Of a stretch of DNA of 64,000 bases, positions 1 to 12,165 are shown piece by piece; the first letter of the stretch is position 1; every line of letters begins with the position of its first letter. The notes below the pieces were generated by a model that saw only the letters and a program-made list of their open reading frames with translations, ran no database searches and was not told where the DNA came from. This stretch comes from Cryptomeria japonica (Eukaryota; Streptophyta; Pinopsida; Cupressales; Cupressaceae). The stretch is from assembly GCF_030272615.1 (NCBI RefSeq), contig NC_081406.1, positions 476,934,900-476,998,899 on the forward strand. The letters run 5' to 3'. The position numbers and the translations under genes were made by a program.

Positions 1-1236
1 TGTTCTTGTTAAAGTGACACATCCTCATTCAAAGGCCAGCTCCCTATCTTTTTTGTTGCCACACCTTGCAAGGAAATGGTGAGGTGGACGCTTTCCTTAT
101 TTAAAAAAATATGCCTTAAAAACTTTTTCCTTCACCTTAGAGTTTGGTGTTTTTCCTTCACCTTAGAGTTTGGTGGGGCCCAATCAAGGCTACGTGGTAA
201 AGGAAGTTTAAGGGAATATTATGCCTTAAAACAAGCTTTCTAAATCTCCATTTCAGATTTTGTGGGGGCCAAGATGTGATGTGGCAAGGATGGATAAAGT
301 AATGTGAAGTGTTGTGGGGGAAGGGAAGAGTGGTAGGGGAAATGCCACGTGAGGAAGGGAAGGAGAGGATGTTTGGGAAAAGGGAGACATAAGGGGTATG
401 GATGATGAAGGTAGGAAATACGTGGGGTGAGGAGGTTTTGGATGTGGGAGCTAAAAGGGGTTGGTGAAAGGAGTTAAGATATATGGGGAGTAAAATGGAA
501 CGGGAGGTATAAGGGGTAATAAAAAGGGTAAGGGGGGGTAAGGTGGTAGTTAAGGGAAAAGGTAGGAAATGGAAGGTGGGTTAGGATAGGACATGGGTAG
601 GAGGTAGAGTGGTAGGTAAGGGAAAGGGTAGGCTAAGGGAAGTAGAAGGGTAAGGGGTGTGAGATAGAGGATAGAGGATGTAGGTGTGAGTGTAGGTGAA
701 GGGTAGGGAGGTGAATGAGATGGAAGGGGTAATGGAAGTAAAGGTAAAGGTAGTGGTAGGGGTAGGTTAAGGATGTGGGATGGAAGCTAGGAAATATAAG
801 GTAGATTATGTAGGTGAAGTAGGTTAGGATATGGGGATGGGTGGAAGGAGGGATAGATGGAGTATAGAAAGGTAGGTGGGTAGAGGATATGGTAAATGGA
901 AGTGAAGTGTGGTAGGGGAGGTGGAAATGGAATGGTGAAATGGTGATGGCAATGATGAGAAATGGAAATGGGAGTGATCGGGTTTTTGGCACCCACTGAC
1001 AGGACTGGGAGAAGTCGAAGGGATCATGCCTTGGCTGTGCAAAGGGAGTGTTGAACCTCACTTCATCTCAAAGAGAGAGACTTGGCTACCTTCTGAGCAA
1101 CTACATGTCTTACAAATGAAAGGCTAATAGCAAAGACTCAACAACAACTAACAACTAAGCTAAGACGACTAACCTAGAAAGCGAAAAAGTGGGGGTCCCC
1201 ATTTGCAATGGGGCGATGTGTGAATACCTCACAACA
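1..1236 (-). repeat. Giant-LTR family, copy A (U3 end only)
   Basis: Read on the minus strand, this begins TGTTGTGAGGTATTCACACA at 1236. It then has the segment CATTGCAAATGGGGACC followed by a CTTTCTAGG motif, the same terminal signature as the LTR ends at 7497 and 24679. It is therefore the U3 start of one copy of the giant-LTR family, with the rest lying before the window. Positions 280-960 are a strongly purine-biased tract built of GGTAGG/GGGAAG-like units. Its complement reads as a long Pro/His/Ser-rich open frame, which is low-complexity noise. The target duplication cannot be tested because the other end is missing. Confidence 0.7.
280..960. repeat. Purine-rich low-complexity tract (GGTAGG-like units)
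   Basis: One strand is almost entirely A and G for about 680 bp, with recurring GGTAGG, GGGTAAGG and GGAAGTG words but no fixed period. It occupies the U3 interior position of giant-LTR copy A, where the other copies carry ordered tandem arrays. Confidence 0.7.
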
Positions 1237-1377
1237 CTCTCTATCTCACTCTCTCCACTCTCCCCCAAGATCTAGAACTATCTCTTTACCCCTCTCTCTC
1301 TCTCTTGCACCCTCAGACACTAGCAAGTGGCGCTACCTCAACCTAATTTTGGCGAGTTGGAGAAGCCACATTGGACT

Positions 1378-1796
1378 CCTAGAACTAGACCCTCTAGTTC
1401 TATCTCTCCCTTGGTTGTCACTAGAGTTGGGAAGAGGAAGATGTAGTCTTCTCTTTAGTTTGTTCATTGTTGTTTCTCACATTTGGACATATCATTATAT
1501 TTAATTTTGTAAACATTGTTAAACTTATGCTGCTATTATACACTTTGAAGTTTGAATCTATGAGTATGAATGCTGAAATTTCAAATATTAAGTGTTTGGA
1601 GATCATATGATTGTTATGACACATGTAATGTTTCAGTTACGACTCTTATGTTCTCTAAATGCATTAATTTCTTTTTGTTTTTTTGTAAAACTACTTTTTT
1701 TTTTGCCAAGTCCTTTCACGAGTCCGTGGCGAGTCCAAGTCCGAGTCCAAATTTTGGGCTGCCGAGTCCGTGGTGAGTTTTAGTTTTCGAACTTTG
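1378..1796 (+). pseudogene. hAT transposon 3' tail (end of transposase plus terminal region)
   Basis: The stretch at 1378-1446 closely matches the last codons of the hAT transposase at about 53065-53140, including the words CTAGACCCTCTAGTTCTA and GTTGGGAAGAGGAAGATGTA. It is followed after about 300 bp by repeated CGAGTCC words and a closing GAACTTTGG, the same layout as the 3' end of the element at 49872-53449. The 5' part is absent, so this is a truncated relative. No target duplication can be assigned. Confidence 0.7.
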
Positions 1797-1799
1797 GTA

Positions 1800-3082
1800 A
1801 AGGCAACTTGCAATTACTAAACATTTTTTGGTTGAAACATGAAAAATCTACTTAACATCAAGACACATCTATGAAGTGTATTGGATTTTTTTTGGATAAA
1901 TTTATAATCTTTGTTTCATCAAAAGCAAAGGGCAGCAATACAAACTAGCAGTAAACAAGAAAGCTACAAATAGAGAGATTTGCCTGTCAACTATCTTTAT
2001 TATCACCATACCGTAGTTTAGAGAGATGGTTTTTTTTTTGGTAAAACCATTGCCATCGTACAGTCAGTGATGAAGATCACAAGCTATACCCCTCACTTCA
2101 TGAACCAAAATTCACAGACATTCCTGCACATCCTCAAGGTTTCCAACATTGGTGTTGATGGTGCTCAAGGTATTAGAAAGATTCTCCAAAATTCAATGAT
2201 GATGATCCACCTCTATGTAGATCTAGATCAGTTAGTGGTTATTAACTTATTATTGTTAGTGAGAGATCTTGAATTAACCTGTGATTGTTTAGGCAGTCAT
2301 TTCTAAATGCTCAGAGCAAGTTTAATTGCAAGGAGTTAATTTCTTGAAGAAGATGAGCTAGATATGGAAAAGCCTCCATACGTTGGTTGCTCATGGAATT
2401 AGGTTGTGATATTTTGGAGCTCATTGTCACATGGATTAGAGAAGAAGCACACAAGGTGTGATATTTCTTATAGGGCAAAGTGTAAAACTCACCAAAATAC
2501 CCTAGAGAAACTAACTAATAAACTAAGAAAATAGAGAGAATTTTTTCTTTTAAAAGAACAATTACAACACATACATCAACTACACATAATCGTAAAAACA
2601 CATATACACAAGCGGAAATAATTTGCATCACATAAATTGACATCAAATAGATATACATTTCCTAGGGTATCCCAACATCACTACTTAACATAACATCAAG
2701 GTATGAACATTATCTATACACTACCACATAAATCCATTAAATCTAACATCCATTTCATCTTAAGAAGCATAAGAAGATAACCATATAACTACATCATTAT
2801 GCATACATGAATCTCAATTTATTAACAATTTCCATAGTCCACATTATCATTTGTCCATGAATCCAAGACATACCAATACTAGGTTTATTTTAATGCACCA
2901 AACCCAAATGTTCCTAATCATTATCTCCAACAGCCAATTAATACCATCAATATCAAACATAATCAATTTCCTTCTTAGTAAAGCATATGCATAAAATCTA
3001 ACATATTACATAACTTCATGTCCCAAATATTACAAATATGTACATTATAAGAATTCATCATCTATTTCAACAAGGGATCCTT
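1800..3082. other. No gene recognised; AT-rich repeat-like DNA
   Basis: AT-rich sequence with stop codons in all frames. The open stretch at 2067-2306 shows no recognisable domain. The block 2460-3060 is rich in CATA/ACAT words and looks like old LTR or non-coding repeat sequence, but no ends were found. Confidence 0.4.
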
Positions 3083-3814
3083 TGGTGTCTGTTTTTTCAT
3101 CTTCCAAACATTAGAATAAAGTACCCAAAGATAATTTATCCTCTCTTGAAAAATCACCGCGTATGCTAAGATTGCTAGAAGATCATATGGCAATTCCAAG
3201 GTTTCTTTAGTCAGGTCTTGATGTGTGGATAAGCTCAATGGGCGTTGTGATTTGCTGGTAATACACCAAAGGACTTACGCTTGGATTGTTCAATTCACAA
3301 TGAAGGTCTAGACAATGAAGATCTATCAATTGGGACTTGGATCATGAAAAACTAAAAAGGAGACAAGGGTTTAGAAGTTCTAATCTATTCCTAGGAATTC
3401 AAGAGACGGTATTGGTTCGGTGAACTCAATAAACCACACTTTGCTTCGCCTCATTCACGACAACTACACAAAGTGGGTGCAATCTTCAAAGGATGTGCTT
3501 ATGATTTGGAAGTTAAACATGCACAAAGGAAAGCTCAGACTAACTTTGCACAGTGAATGAAAATCATCCATTCACCAAAAGTATGAGCGGAGATACGCCA
3601 TAAACCAATACTTATCAGATCTTTCATTCAATCTAACAATATGAAATAAATTCTAAACTATTGTGTTGAAGAAATTGAAAACCTCGCCAATCATTCAAAT
3701 AATAGAGATTACAAAGCCTTGAGAGAAAGCACACAAGTAATATATTATCTTAAAATGACCTTCTCGCGACAATGTTTAAAGAACGTCACACTCTCCAAAT
3801 GAGAAGAAGCAACC

Positions 3815-3823
3815 TTATATAGG
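3815..3823 (-). promoter_or_regulatory. TATA box of giant-LTR copy B
   Basis: Minus-strand CCTATATAA sits about 730 bp before the LTR 3' end. It is followed downstream by the family's conserved R/U5 sequence. The same arrangement (TATA box, and the CCCTAATTAGGGTTT palindrome just upstream) is seen in copies C and D. Confidence 0.6.
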
Positions 3824-5599
3824 AGTCTAGAAATTTTGAATAGCTGAGATGATCAAGGGATCAGATTGAAAGATTGAAACTCTAATTAGGGTTTCCCAAA
3901 ACTAACTACCCCGCGACCAATGAGAAAATTACATTTGGGAACACTTGTCCTTCTTGCTAAATATGAACCAATAATAAAAATAGAAGGTTGTTGCATTGTG
4001 AAGTGTGCCCTCTAGAAGCTTCTGTGGATAAGTCAGGTTCATTGAACCTGGACATGCTGACTTGGAACAATCTGATTGGTTGGAAGATGACGAGGCACCA
4101 CCTCAGCGTGTTGGATGTCTTCCTTGAGTTCTCCAATTTGTGCGAAGAAATCGTCTAAGTATGGAAATTTGTTTCTTCTTGTCACCATCTAATTCTGATT
4201 GGGAGCTTGTCTTTAATCTTTCAGGAGATGAAATCCTTTGAGAAGTTGTCCTGATTGCTTCCATAGGTCTGGGATTGTAGAGGAAATTCCCCAAGAAGTC
4301 TGAAATTCTTTTCTATATTTTCACCAAGTCTGAGAACTTTTCCTTCTTGATGCCTTGAGATTCTTTTAAGTGCCTTGAATTTGGAGAAGAATTCCTCTAT
4401 GCTTTTGCCATAATGGAGGAATTTGGAATTTCTTCCTATGAAATAGTTTTTCCCATACTTAGCCAAATTTTGGCCATCTTTATGCTTGAACCTTGCTCGT
4501 GGATTTGTCTTCAATTCTGAATTTGGCTTGAAACTCCATTTGTGTTTTCTGCGATGATCCCACCTTCAACTGCCAATTTATGTTGTGCGGGAGGAGGGTT
4601 AAAAGCCTTGGATAACTCCTCACAAATATGAATTGATGTGACCTAAAGTTCAGCTTTTCAGACATTCATCGCATTCAGCCATCATCCAAAACTTGCAAAA
4701 CCAAAAGAAATTAAATTAGAATCCTCATTTTGAGCGTAAACTTTGAAGGTTTGATGGCAAAGTGTGTTCTGATTCTCCACTTCCTCAACACTTTTAGCTT
4801 TCAACAAGCTGCGAACACTTAGAAATTTTAGAAACCCTTGAAAACTCAATCTGATTTGAAGTTTTGGGAGTGAAATTTGTCTTTGATTGCTCTGAAAATG
4901 AACAACTTAGTCCCAAAATTCGTGAAATGAATGTCAAAATCAGATTTGGATATAGGGAAATGTCTGAAAATAAACTAAGTTGTGAAAACCAGCTCCATTT
5001 TTTATGAAAACTTCATCAAAATTTGAAAACTAGATTGAAAAACTTAACCAATCTGCCTCGAATACCTCTGTCACCTTCGAAATCTAGACAAGAAATGAGT
5101 AGAAAGGATGCTTGGTGTGAAAATCTTCACTTCTCCCTCTTGTAAATGCCTTAGAAAAATCCTTGAACTGTTCCTGAAGCTCTGAAATAATCTTCTCTTC
5201 AAGCATCTTGCTCTCCAAACTCGAATTGTTGAAATGAAAGAAATGAATGAAGTATTTGTATAGAGTTTGAATTCTTCATTTAGAAATAAAGAGGATCCTC
5301 TTGAATTTTGTTTCTACCTAGTCTTTAATCCTTCAAAGTGCAAGAGTAAGTTTCTAAATTAAATCTCAGTTGAACTGAATTATAAATCTCAGTCTGAATG
5401 GAAGTTTCTATTTTGGTTTTCAGTTTGCAAATCGAATTTGATCTTCCATATTATTCTTTCAAAAACTTTCCAAATCTGCAGTTAGTTCAAACTTGATCAA
5501 GAGATTGTGCTGATATCACATAGGAATATTCCTTCTCTCTAAATCTAGCATGTTTCTCATGAGGGTGGACTTGACTGACTTTGTTTCCCTTTGCAAAAT

Positions 5600-6890
5600 G
5601 TTGCTGGGCGGACTTTACTTGAAGTGTTTCTTCTTGTACTTGAGGTAGGGCGGACTTTACTTGAAGTGTTTCTTCTTGTACTTGAGGTAGGGCAGACTTG
5701 GAGGGTTGTGCGGACTTCCATGAGTTTGTGCACTTCATGTTATACTCTTGGGCGGAGTTCAATTCACTTAGGAACCTTTCATCTGCAACATAGGGAGGAC
5801 TTTGCTCTCTTCATGACTCATGGTGGACTTTGTTCAACTTGGGAACCTTTCACATGGCATTTCTAAATCCCTTGGGCGGATTTCACTAACTCTTGACACC
5901 ATGGCAAGGGCGGACTTCATCAACTTCATGCCACATTGCTTGTTTGCTAGGCGGACATGCTTTGAGTTAGGAACCTTTCTCCCGCCATAGGGCGAACTTT
6001 GTGATCATTAGGAACCTTTCATCTGCAACATAAGGCGGACTTTGCTCTCTTCATGACTCATGGCGGACTTTACCTTGCATTGGATCCTTCAACTTTCTTG
6101 CCAAGGCAGACTTTGTTTGATGTGTGCACCTTAACCTTAACCAAATTTCTCTCTCCTCAAAGCGGATTTCCTTGGTTCTTTCCTTTCTAACAAGTCATTC
6201 TTCTTCATTTGAGAAGACTTCTCTTCCAATGTGCACTTCATATGTCCTCCTCCTAGGGCGGACTTCGCTCATTTCACGCACCACTCAATGCATAGTGGGT
6301 GGACTTTACCAACTTTGTGCACCAAAACTCATTACCTCCAAGGCGGACTTTGCACAACTTGTTCTCTTTGTAACCATTCCTTATGAGTTGGGTGGACTTG
6401 GGAATAGTAGGAACCAAGACCATGCTACCTTCATACCCTTGGGCGTACTTCATCACTTCCTTGCTCCATGGTGAGGGCGGAGTTGGATCACCTTAGGCAC
6501 CTTTCATTTGCAGCAGGGTGGACTTTATTGATGTCATGCACCTTGATTTGAAGGAGGGCGGGCGGACTTTGTTTTACTTGAGAATCTTTTAACCTTGTTA
6601 TTTCCCTCACTTCTTGGGCGGAGTTTGAGATACTTAAGCATCAAATCATATCCTCTTGAGCGGACTTTGCTTGATCCATGCACCACTACTTATCACCTTG
6701 GGCGGACTTCCATGAGTTAGTGCACCATACATTAAAGCGGACTTTCTTTCACTCATGGTAAGGCGGGCTTCAACCCTTGCTTGCATTTCAACTCATGATA
6801 GGGCAGACTTTGTGAAGATCACGACACACCTCACCTTTCCCAAGGCGGACTTGAACAAACTCGTGCACCGACATCAAGGCAGACTTCATG
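5600..6890. repeat. Tandem array of about 30 GGCGGACTT units, period about 42 bp
   Basis: The word GGGCGGACTT, or one-base variants such as GGCAGACTT, GGTGGACTT and GGCGGAGTT, recurs about every 42 bp. Examples are at 5607, 5648, 5690, 6034, 6062, 6342, 6559, 6702 and 6844. Spacers often read TTGCTT, CATGCACC or AGGAACCTTTCA. The first two units (5607-5690) are nearly identical, indicating recent local duplication; the rest are diverged. The array occupies the U3 of giant-LTR copy B. Confidence 0.85.
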
Positions 6891-7497
6891 AAGTTCAGGA
6901 ACCTCATGACCAAAACTTGAAATCTCCATAACTTGTGCAAATTTTATCGGATTATCTAGAAATTTTAAAATTGTGCCTCAATCATTCACTGAATTCCTTG
7001 GGATTCCTCAAATTTAGGAAATTGGCTTTTTGGGTCAAAACTTGGATTTTAGGAGGAATTTGTCGATCATTTCAGTGTATTCCACCTAGATCCACTTTCT
7101 AAAAAAAAAGAAAGCAAGGTTCCCTTAAAATAGGAAAAACTTTCTAAAAATAGCGATTTCGGGGATCGTGCTCAAAATGCCAAAAACGAAACTTCCTAAA
7201 AAATAGGAAAAGCAAAAAGCAAAACTTTCCAAAAATAGAAAGTTGTCCAAATTAGCTCAAATCAATTGCAATCTTCGTCATTTGGGTTTTCTAGACACAA
7301 TGACGATGTCTAGACTCTGTTTTAACCATGGCTTGCACACATTGACTCATAATGTTCAAAACTCAGGCCATTCAAAACTAACAATCTTGGCAATCCTAAT
7401 GTCGGAAGGTCGCAATGCTCTAACAAAAACCCTAGAAAGCAGGAAAAAGGGAGGGTACCCATTTGCAATGGGGCGATGTGTGAAATTGGTCATAACA

Positions 7498-9279
7498 GGA
7501 AAACCTTAATTACAAGAATAATCATCCTAGTTACATATTACATCCTTCTCACGGAAATCACCCACTATACAACTTCTAATCCCACAATGAATCATAATTC
7601 CTAGTTACAAGATAGATATCTAAGATACATGATATAATGAAGTCTCTCAATGGAGAACATAGAACATATCTCCTCCAAGAATCCAAGCATAAGCCGAAGA
7701 GATGAAGAAATCCACAAATGTACACGAGCATCCAATGAAGAAGAATCCCAATGGAAGAAGGCATCAAACCACTCGACCATGTGGAACCAAAAAGGTCCAC
7801 CCCTTGTGCTCCGGAGAATGACATAAGGTCTCACACACACTCTAAACTTAGGCTTGTTGATGATTGTAGCTTCGGTCAGATTAATCTAACCGATGAAGTC
7901 ATATATGTGAACAATTGATATCTATCCTTTCATATTATCTAATCGATGTATTTACCTTGATGATGTTAAATCATAACATGATTATGAATAATCATGTATA
8001 TATATATTTAATGATATATATATGGATATATATAATTAAACATATACATACATGATTATGATCATTATATATAAATCATGTAATTCTGGAGACGATTATA
8101 GTCATCATTGCAAATCACTGATCTGCCTGTGACTAAATGATAAAGTGAATCAATCATACCATGGATCGATTAAAGATCATATTATGTTCTTAATCATTAA
8201 TGAAGTCGATTATGTGAATCGACTAATCTGATTATGTATTGGTCATATCATATTATATTATGATCATTAATAATGTCAATTATGTAAATCGACTAATCTG
8301 TTTGTGTATTGATTAGAAGTCTAACCAATATCGATTATGGAAATCGATGTCACATTAAACTATGTATAAATTGTATTATACGGACTACACCAAACTCGAT
8401 CATGAGAATCAGATTATTTATTGGTTATGAATGTCGAATATATTGATCCATGGAATGATCAATATAATGAATCGATCATTCTGCTAAAACAGTTCGGTAT
8501 TAATATGTTGTTTAATATCAAACGATCACGAAATCGTTCATTGCTGTTTAGTGAAGCATGTCTATGAAGAGACATGACTCCACGTGAACTATGTTCACGT
8601 GACGTCTAATCAAAACATATATAATGTGGATGAAATCGATTCTAATGGCAAGTACAGAAATCAATAAGTGCAAGCCAAAGATATACACAACAAACAGTAT
8701 AGAGAGAAGTCGACATATGGAAGTAAATATTAAGTACAGTCAAGATTAGTGATTAAAGCGGAGAATATTGTGAGAGAAGATAGAGCGATCTGCAGTGTGA
8801 GAAGTCTGTCATATACGAACTTGGATAGTTTGATATACTGTGTAATCAGCATTGAGAAATTCTGATAAATACAACAGTGAATAAGATCGACATTATATTG
8901 CAATCTCCTCATATTGTTTACTTCTCCATATCATCAGTATTGATATTATAATTTCTGCAGATTGACATATATATATGTTAATATTCAAGAAGAAATTATA
9001 AAGACTTTGTGATCAATATCTTATATAGAAAAATTAAAATATCATAACCTCTAAATCTGATCAAACATTAACAAGGCTGACACCTAGCCTCCAAGGAATA
9101 GAACAAAATGCCAACTCTCAACAAGACCAACACCAAAGAAATGGACAATAAACTCAACAAGGCTTAAATATAAATCGCCAAAAACCCACCAGAGGCAACC
9201 ATCAAATCAAGGCTAAGGTAGTAGGACACATGTAGGGAAAGAGTGCCATCACATGCTATCAACAAGGGTTTCCCTGGTG
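7498..9279. other. No gene recognised; AT-rich DNA with a short direct repeat
   Basis: No coding domain was seen. Around 8198-8330 a unit of about 65 bp, containing ATGTGAATCGACTAATCTG, is present twice with divergence. Short TATATA runs occur near 8000-8040. The origin of the block is unknown. Confidence 0.4.
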
Positions 9280-9284
9280 GTCAG

Positions 9285-11072
9285 TGTCATGTCCCCTCCT
9301 TAATCGTTATATATATATATATGTATACTAATTGAAGCAATTATTATTATTAATTAATATAATACTTACCAATGAATGATTATTTAAAATTTATTAAATA
9401 TTACTATATTTATTAATATTTATTACTAAAAATATATAATAAATATTCAAATAACAATATTTAACTGCCTCTCAAATCATTCTATGCATAGCCTGCAATA
9501 ATAGTAGGCTCAGGCAAATAATACTTATTGGGAGGAGGCTCTAACAGGCATACATATCCTCAAAACCGTCAACAAGTCATATATCATATCTCCACCCCGA
9601 CTCCCCTAAAAAGGTACCATTGTCTATAAGAGAAAATTGTCTTGGAACAAGACTTACAATATTCTGGAAGTCAAATCGAACCAAGCACCAGTCTGACTTT
9701 ACATAAATACAAAGAACGGGACATTACACAACGATTCCTAAAGAGAAAAGGAACAGCGATTTGTCATCTCCTATCGACTTCCTTAACCTCATAATACAAC
9801 GTTCAAATGAGAAGCAATGACTTAATGCCGACTATAGCGACTCTATTAAGACTCTGGAGGGCAGCGACTTAAAAGATAATAGAACAATGATAATATACAT
9901 TAATACACAGAAATTAAAGAAGACTCAGATTAGGGGGAGTAGTGATCTTATTGTATGCAGCGATTAAGGTTATCTCTTAGCAAGCTATTACAAAGATTAA
10001 AGTTTACAAGTAATTAGTATAAGCAACGAATTAGTTACATAAATAAATATATATTCAATGTTAGCGATTAAGATAAATACACAGGGCTGCGATCTATTTA
10101 GCAATCAATAGAAGCAATCTGACTTTGCAAACCAAGTGGTGCGACTCATTAAGAGGAAGAGTTTATTAAGTTGCATGGAAGAGATGTGACCAGTTTTAAG
10201 GTGGTGACTCATCCTCCTCCTTTGAGGTCTATATAAGGAAGATATTCAAACAAGTCTTGGGGGGGAGAAAGGAGATAGATAGAAAATAGTCAGCAAGATC
10301 GTCTAGAGCAGATCAGAACTGTTATTAAGTTACGGGCAGTAACATCCTTGTTCTGAGTGGTATGCATAGGGGATGTGTTTAATAAGCATGCTTAATATAT
10401 GCAGCCCGATAATGTTTGTATGTAGAATTTAATAACAATACTAGCATAGACTGCAATATGTATAATACTAAATACTTAAATTCATAACAGTGGCAGACCA
10501 GATCAGTTATGCGTGAGATCTGTGTGCCCTTTACCAGCCACTAAATATATTAATAACTGATGTTTTAAGAAGTGGTAGTATCAATAATGTATATAATAGG
10601 TAATTAGCAAATACATCAATAATTGATTATATTATTGATTTAATTAATTTATTTATGTATATATTCAAATCAGAATAAGTATTATATATATATTATTATT
10701 TCTTAATCAGACAAATAACAATATTAGATTGTAAATCAGAAAGAGCCCATAAGATAAAAGATGGTAAGGAGGATATGTTTATATGTATAATCCTTGTTAC
10801 TACTGTCAGTGTTTAAGAACTTGGGAAAGGAGATGTTTTCATGTTGGGGACATCACAATTGGTTTGATACTTGCATTAAGAATTATGGATGTATGATAGA
10901 TGAACAATTTATTTATTAATAGCTAATTGGTTGGGCAATGGAATATCATTGATTGGATTATAGTTAAGGTGGAAATGTCTCCTAATATATTTAGTTTGAG
11001 TCATAAGTATATGTATATTGAAAAAGATTGATTATGGTTAAAACATGTCTAAGCCTAGTAGGGGACATTACA
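9285..11072 (+). repeat. Solo LTR (Gypsy-like), 1788 bp, near-perfect target duplication
   Basis: It begins TGTCATGTCCCCTCC and ends GGGGACATTACA, so its termini form an imperfect inverted repeat of about 16 bp. The flanks are GTCAG (9280-9284) and GTTAG (11073-11077), 4 of 5 identical. A TATA box is at 10230-10237. No internal domain, primer binding site or second LTR follows, so it is a solo LTR. The motif AGCGA(C/T) recurs in U3 between 9750 and 10110. Confidence 0.75.
10230..10237 (+). promoter_or_regulatory. TATA box of the 9285 solo LTR
   Basis: TATATAAG follows a pyrimidine-rich stretch and lies about 840 bp before the LTR 3' end, giving the plus orientation. Confidence 0.55.
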
Positions 11073-11896
11073 GTTAGACTCCGACGACCATCAACAAGGG
11101 TTTTCTTGGTAGTCTCTCTCGACCCTGGCGCCCAAGTGATACCCATGCAGAACCATCTCAACCTTTCGTGAAGACAAGGAAGCATAGTCTTGCCATTCCA
11201 GGCCTTCCCAATCTCATCTTGCGCCTGTACTAGCACGCTAGGCCATGAGTGGGGCATCACAAATTATCTTGTTTGATGTGACATCTACCCAAACCCCTAA
11301 ATTAATTTAATTAAGATTATCACTTGGTTAAAGGAAACTTCCAGTGAGATTCCCTGGTAGCCACTTGAGGGCCCCGACACCCACTTGGAAGCCAATCCCC
11401 CTAACATGTTCCTAAACCTAGGTTAAAACATCAATATGATAAATACACATTGAATCTCAAGAATCTCATAAAAGAAAGCATCCATAGGTTCCAATAGCCA
11501 AATTGATCCAAATCACAATAAATCCATAAGCCAATACCAACATCATACAATAATGCCATAGTGTGGAACCAATAGTCTCAACAATGTAATTCATTTAATT
11601 GAGATTCCAAAAATCAAATATCAAGGCATAGCCAAAAGATGATTCTCAACAAATCATAATGCAAAACATAGCCAATATAAGGATTACAACATATACTGCA
11701 AATAATCAAACTCTCCCAGAAACCATAAAACAATCAAATAATCAACATTTCAACATCATATGAATCGAAAGTTGGGAGAACCAATCACAGGGAATCACTG
11801 AATAACCCAAAATCAAGCCTCTGGTGAAAACACAGTCTCAAAAAATCGACACAAAAATTAACAGAGCAAAACGTCAGAATAGCACTTTTACTCAAA

Positions 11897-12165
11897 ACTA
11901 TGGCGCATATACAAACAACGCTGGCGCATACACAACATTCCTGTAACTCATTTACCTAACAGAATGGCGCTTTTGACAAATAGAACAACACATACAAAAT
12001 ACAGTTTGGCGCATATGTTGCCTAGGTTAGGGCTTTAGACAGACAAAATGGTGCATACATGAGATACAATAGCGCATACAGAGTACAAAATAGTGCTTTT
12101 ACGATACGGTATAGCGCATTTCTGGGATAGTATGGTGCATACGCCCAAACAAGTAGCGTATATAC
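11897..12165. repeat. Short motif array, TGGCGCATAC
   Basis: About ten copies of TGGCGCATA(C/T), or decayed forms (TAGCGCATAC, TGGTGCATAC, TGGCGCTTTT), are spaced 20-40 bp apart. They probably belong to an LTR whose minus-strand start is at 14093; that link is inferred. Confidence 0.65.

Larger units (their letters stand above)
3083..7497 (-). repeat. Giant-LTR family, copy B (about 4.4 kb)
   Basis: On the minus strand the LTR starts at 7497 with TGTTATGACC and the family signature CACACATCGCCCCATTGC. It ends near 3083, where the sequence aligns to the 3' end of copy C, including the shared words AGAATAAA and TTATCCTCTCTTG. A TATA box lies at 3815-3823 on the minus strand, with U3 between it and 7497. 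The U3 interior is a GGCGGACTT array (5600-6890). No coding domain is present, so it is an isolated LTR or an unresolved remnant. No convincing 5-bp target duplication was seen (GGAAA after 7497, TCCTT before 3083), so the 3083 edge is approximate. Confidence 0.72.

Noticed and set aside
633-1061. Long minus-strand open frame rich in Pro, His, Ser and Tyr
   Set aside because: It is the complement of a purine-rich low-complexity tract, with no domain and strong composition bias; overlapping frames are open for the same reason.
1208-1504. Plus-strand open frame of 98 codons
   Set aside because: It crosses from LTR end to CT-rich DNA to the hAT tail, in a different frame from the transposase tail seen at 53140.
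5600-6890. CRISPR-like array
   Set aside because: The units are diverged, the spacers are also repetitive, there are no cas genes and the DNA is plant nuclear.
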